Below the pieces are notes generated by a model, which ran no database searches, had not been told where the DNA came from, and saw nothing but the letters and a program-made list of their open reading frames with translations. A stretch of 64,000 nucleotides of DNA from Nitrobacter sp051912485 (GTDB lineage: Bacteria > Pseudomonadota > Alphaproteobacteria > Rhizobiales > Xanthobacteraceae). Position numbers and translations under genes: made by a program. Positions 62,849-64,000 of the stretch are shown piece by piece. Positions within the stretch are counted from its first letter, which is position 1. Each line of letters begins with the position of its first letter. The stretch covers positions 3,844,001 through 3,908,000 of the forward strand of contig NZ_CP196822.1 in the NCBI RefSeq assembly GCF_051912485.1, read 5' to 3'.

Positions 62849-63805
62849 TTATCCTCCTTGAAGCGCCGCCCACATCTCGCGGTCACGATCCGCGGTCCAG
62901 ATTACCGGATTGTCGATCCCCGATGCCTCATCGAAAGCCCGAGAGACGTTAAACGGCAGGCAGTGTTCATAAATGGCGAAGCTCGAGAATTTCGGGTCCA
63001 TGACTTCGCGTGCCGCGGCGACCGTTTCCTTCAGGTTGTGCCCTTTGGCGACGGACAATTCCGCCGAGCCATACAATGCAGTAACGAAATCGCGAGTCAT
63101 CGCAATTGCCTCTCGTGTAATGGACTGCCCACTGAGAGCGTTACCGCGGCCGGGAGCGACTGCTTTGGGATTGAATTTGCGAATTTCATTCAATGTCATC
63201 GGCCATTGACGCAAATAGGCATCTCCGCAATAGCAAGCGGAGTGGTATTCGATCAGATCGCCTGAGCACATCACCTGCGCGTCGGGGACCCACGCCACGA
63301 TATCTCCGGATGTGTGGCCGGCACCCAAATGCATCAACCTCACCGCACGCTTGCCGAGATAGATTGTCATCTCGGTCTCGAACGTAAGTGTCGGCCAAGT
63401 CAGCCCCGGGATGCTTTCGGCATCACGGAATAGCCGCGGAAATCGTCCGAATTCGGAATCCCAATCCTGTTGGCCGCGCTCTTCGATCAGCCTGTGGGTT
63501 TCTTTCGAGGCGACGATTCCCTGCGCGTGATATGCAGAAGCGCCGAGAACGCGCACCGCATGATAATGCGATAGAACCACATACTTGATGGGTTTATCGG
63601 TTACGGTTCTGACGCGTTCAATGACGCTGTTCGCCATCGCGGGCGTCGCCTGCGCGTCAAACACGATGCAGCCGTCATCGCCGACAATGACCGCTGTATT
63701 TGGGTCGCCCTCTGCGGTGAACGCATAGAGGTCGGGGCCGATTTCGGAGAACGTGATTTTCTTCTCCGCTATATCGGCCGTGGAAGCGAAATCCTTGGCG
63801 CTCAT
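62849..63805 (-). CDS. MBL-fold hydrolase of the homogentisate operon, altered metal motif
   Basis: A 318-residue metallo-beta-lactamase-fold protein. The expected HxHxDH motif is SHYHAVRVLGAS, so the two first His remain but Asp-His is replaced by Val-Arg; later ligands are present (LGAGHTSGDIVAW, VMCSGDLIEYHSA). It may bind a single metal or use a different site. Position directly upstream of hmgA (4 bp gap) and downstream of a DUF2783 gene suggests a role in tyrosine catabolism, perhaps hydrolysis of a side product. ATG 63805 was chosen; a start at 63832 is open. Confidence 0.8.
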   Translation of the reverse strand: MSAKDFASTADIAEKKITFSEIGPDLYAFTAEGDPNTAVIVGDDGCIVFDAQATPAMANSVIERVRTVTDKPIKYVVLSHYHAVRVLGASAYHAQGIVASKETHRLIEERGQQDWDSEFGRFPRLFRDAESIPGLTWPTLTFETEMTIYLGKRAVRLMHLGAGHTSGDIVAWVPDAQVMCSGDLIEYHSACYCGDAYLRQWPMTLNEIRKFNPKAVAPGRGNALSGQSITREAIAMTRDFVTALYGSAELSVAKGHNLKETVAAAREVMDPKFSSFAIYEHCLPFNVSRAFDEASGIDNPVIWTADRDREMWAALQGG

Positions 63806-63828
63806 TTTTTCTCGTCCTCGAACTCCGC

Positions 63829-64000
63829 TCACCCGGACGGATCATTCCCGAGGCGTCGTTTTGCCAGCAAAACCGCCTCGCGAAGGACCTCTACATCTCC
63901 GATATGATTGGCAAGAATCAAAACGAGGGTAGTATCGAGCGACGCGCTCTGCTCATCGCTCAGACCACGATGTGCCTCTACGACCAGGCGATAGGCTGCG
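63829..64000 (-). CDS. DUF2783 protein, cut by the right window edge
   Basis: The C-terminal 56 residues of a DUF2783 protein are visible: AAYRLVVEAHRGLSDEQSAS then LDTTLVLILANHIGDVEVLR and EAVLLAKRRLG. The family motif is EAHRGLSDEQS...LANHIGD. The stop lies 24 bp before the MBL gene start. The family often accompanies homogentisate and MBL-fold genes; its function is unknown. The N-terminus is outside the window. Confidence 0.85.
   Translation of the reverse strand, partial: AAYRLVVEAHRGLSDEQSASLDTTLVLILANHIGDVEVLREAVLLAKRRLGNDPSG

Overview
The window is GC-rich DNA from an alphaproteobacterium. The best fit is the Bradyrhizobium / Rhodopseudomonas / Nitrobacter / Afipia group. This is inferred from gene style, for example the homogentisate operon with a DUF2783 gene, the H-NOX gene beside a GAF-GGDEF-EAL gene, the PilZ-like protein and the YeiH/LysR pair; no rRNA or complete tRNA is present to confirm it. 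Much of the window is accessory DNA: four tyrosine recombinase genes in different states, two intact insertion sequences, three IS remnants, four tRNA-end scars and at least six frameshifted genes.

Layout. 1-3955: remains of a mobile element holding a truncated recombinase, a ParA ATPase, a ribbon-helix-helix partner, a three-copy repeat and a second recombinase that ends at a tRNA-Ser-like 3' end. 3971-19020: an integrated island bounded by a 16-bp direct repeat of that tRNA end. Its backbone is ArdC, a primase-helicase with an origin-like motif cluster, an excisionase-like HTH protein, an unknown protein and a P4-type integrase next to the right repeat. Its cargo is a GT39 glycosyltransferase, an IS3 OrfA remnant, a decayed nirB-like gene and an operon for a porin, an FMN-binding protein, the flavin transferase ApbE and a membrane protein. 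19455-25793: a lipoprotein, an IS5-family element with a CTAG target duplication, a DUF2189 membrane protein, a candidate small RNA, and a YeiH exporter divergent from a LysR regulator. 25794-30201: decayed sequence with an IS66 remnant, a PilZ-like protein, and an H-NOX / GAF-GGDEF-EAL pair for NO-dependent cyclic di-GMP control. 30600-33818: an autotransporter with fifteen 19-residue repeats. 34135-36079: a small protein, an IS3 OrfB remnant and a POT peptide transporter.

36954-40002: a tRNA-Ser 3' scar followed by a recombinase gene cut in two by a complete IS66 element with an exact 8-bp target duplication. 40185-46399: two small coupled genes, a cold-shock protein, and a three-gene mannose operon (ManA, a GT4 glycosyltransferase fused to a toroid-like domain, GH130). 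46419-53670: an NTF2-like remnant, a MOSC-reductase-ferredoxin fusion, a VOC protein, an FMN reductase, and then three neighbouring genes (DJ-1/PfpI, alpha/beta hydrolase, epoxide hydrolase) that all carry frameshifts. 54041-60458: a possible second scar, two small genes, a cobalamin riboswitch driving btuCDF, two secreted or outer-membrane proteins and a 3' fragment of tRNA-Arg. 60838-64000: tyrosine catabolism genes maiA, hmgA, an MBL-fold hydrolase and a DUF2783 gene.

Family calls come from motifs and remembered family features; no database search was run.
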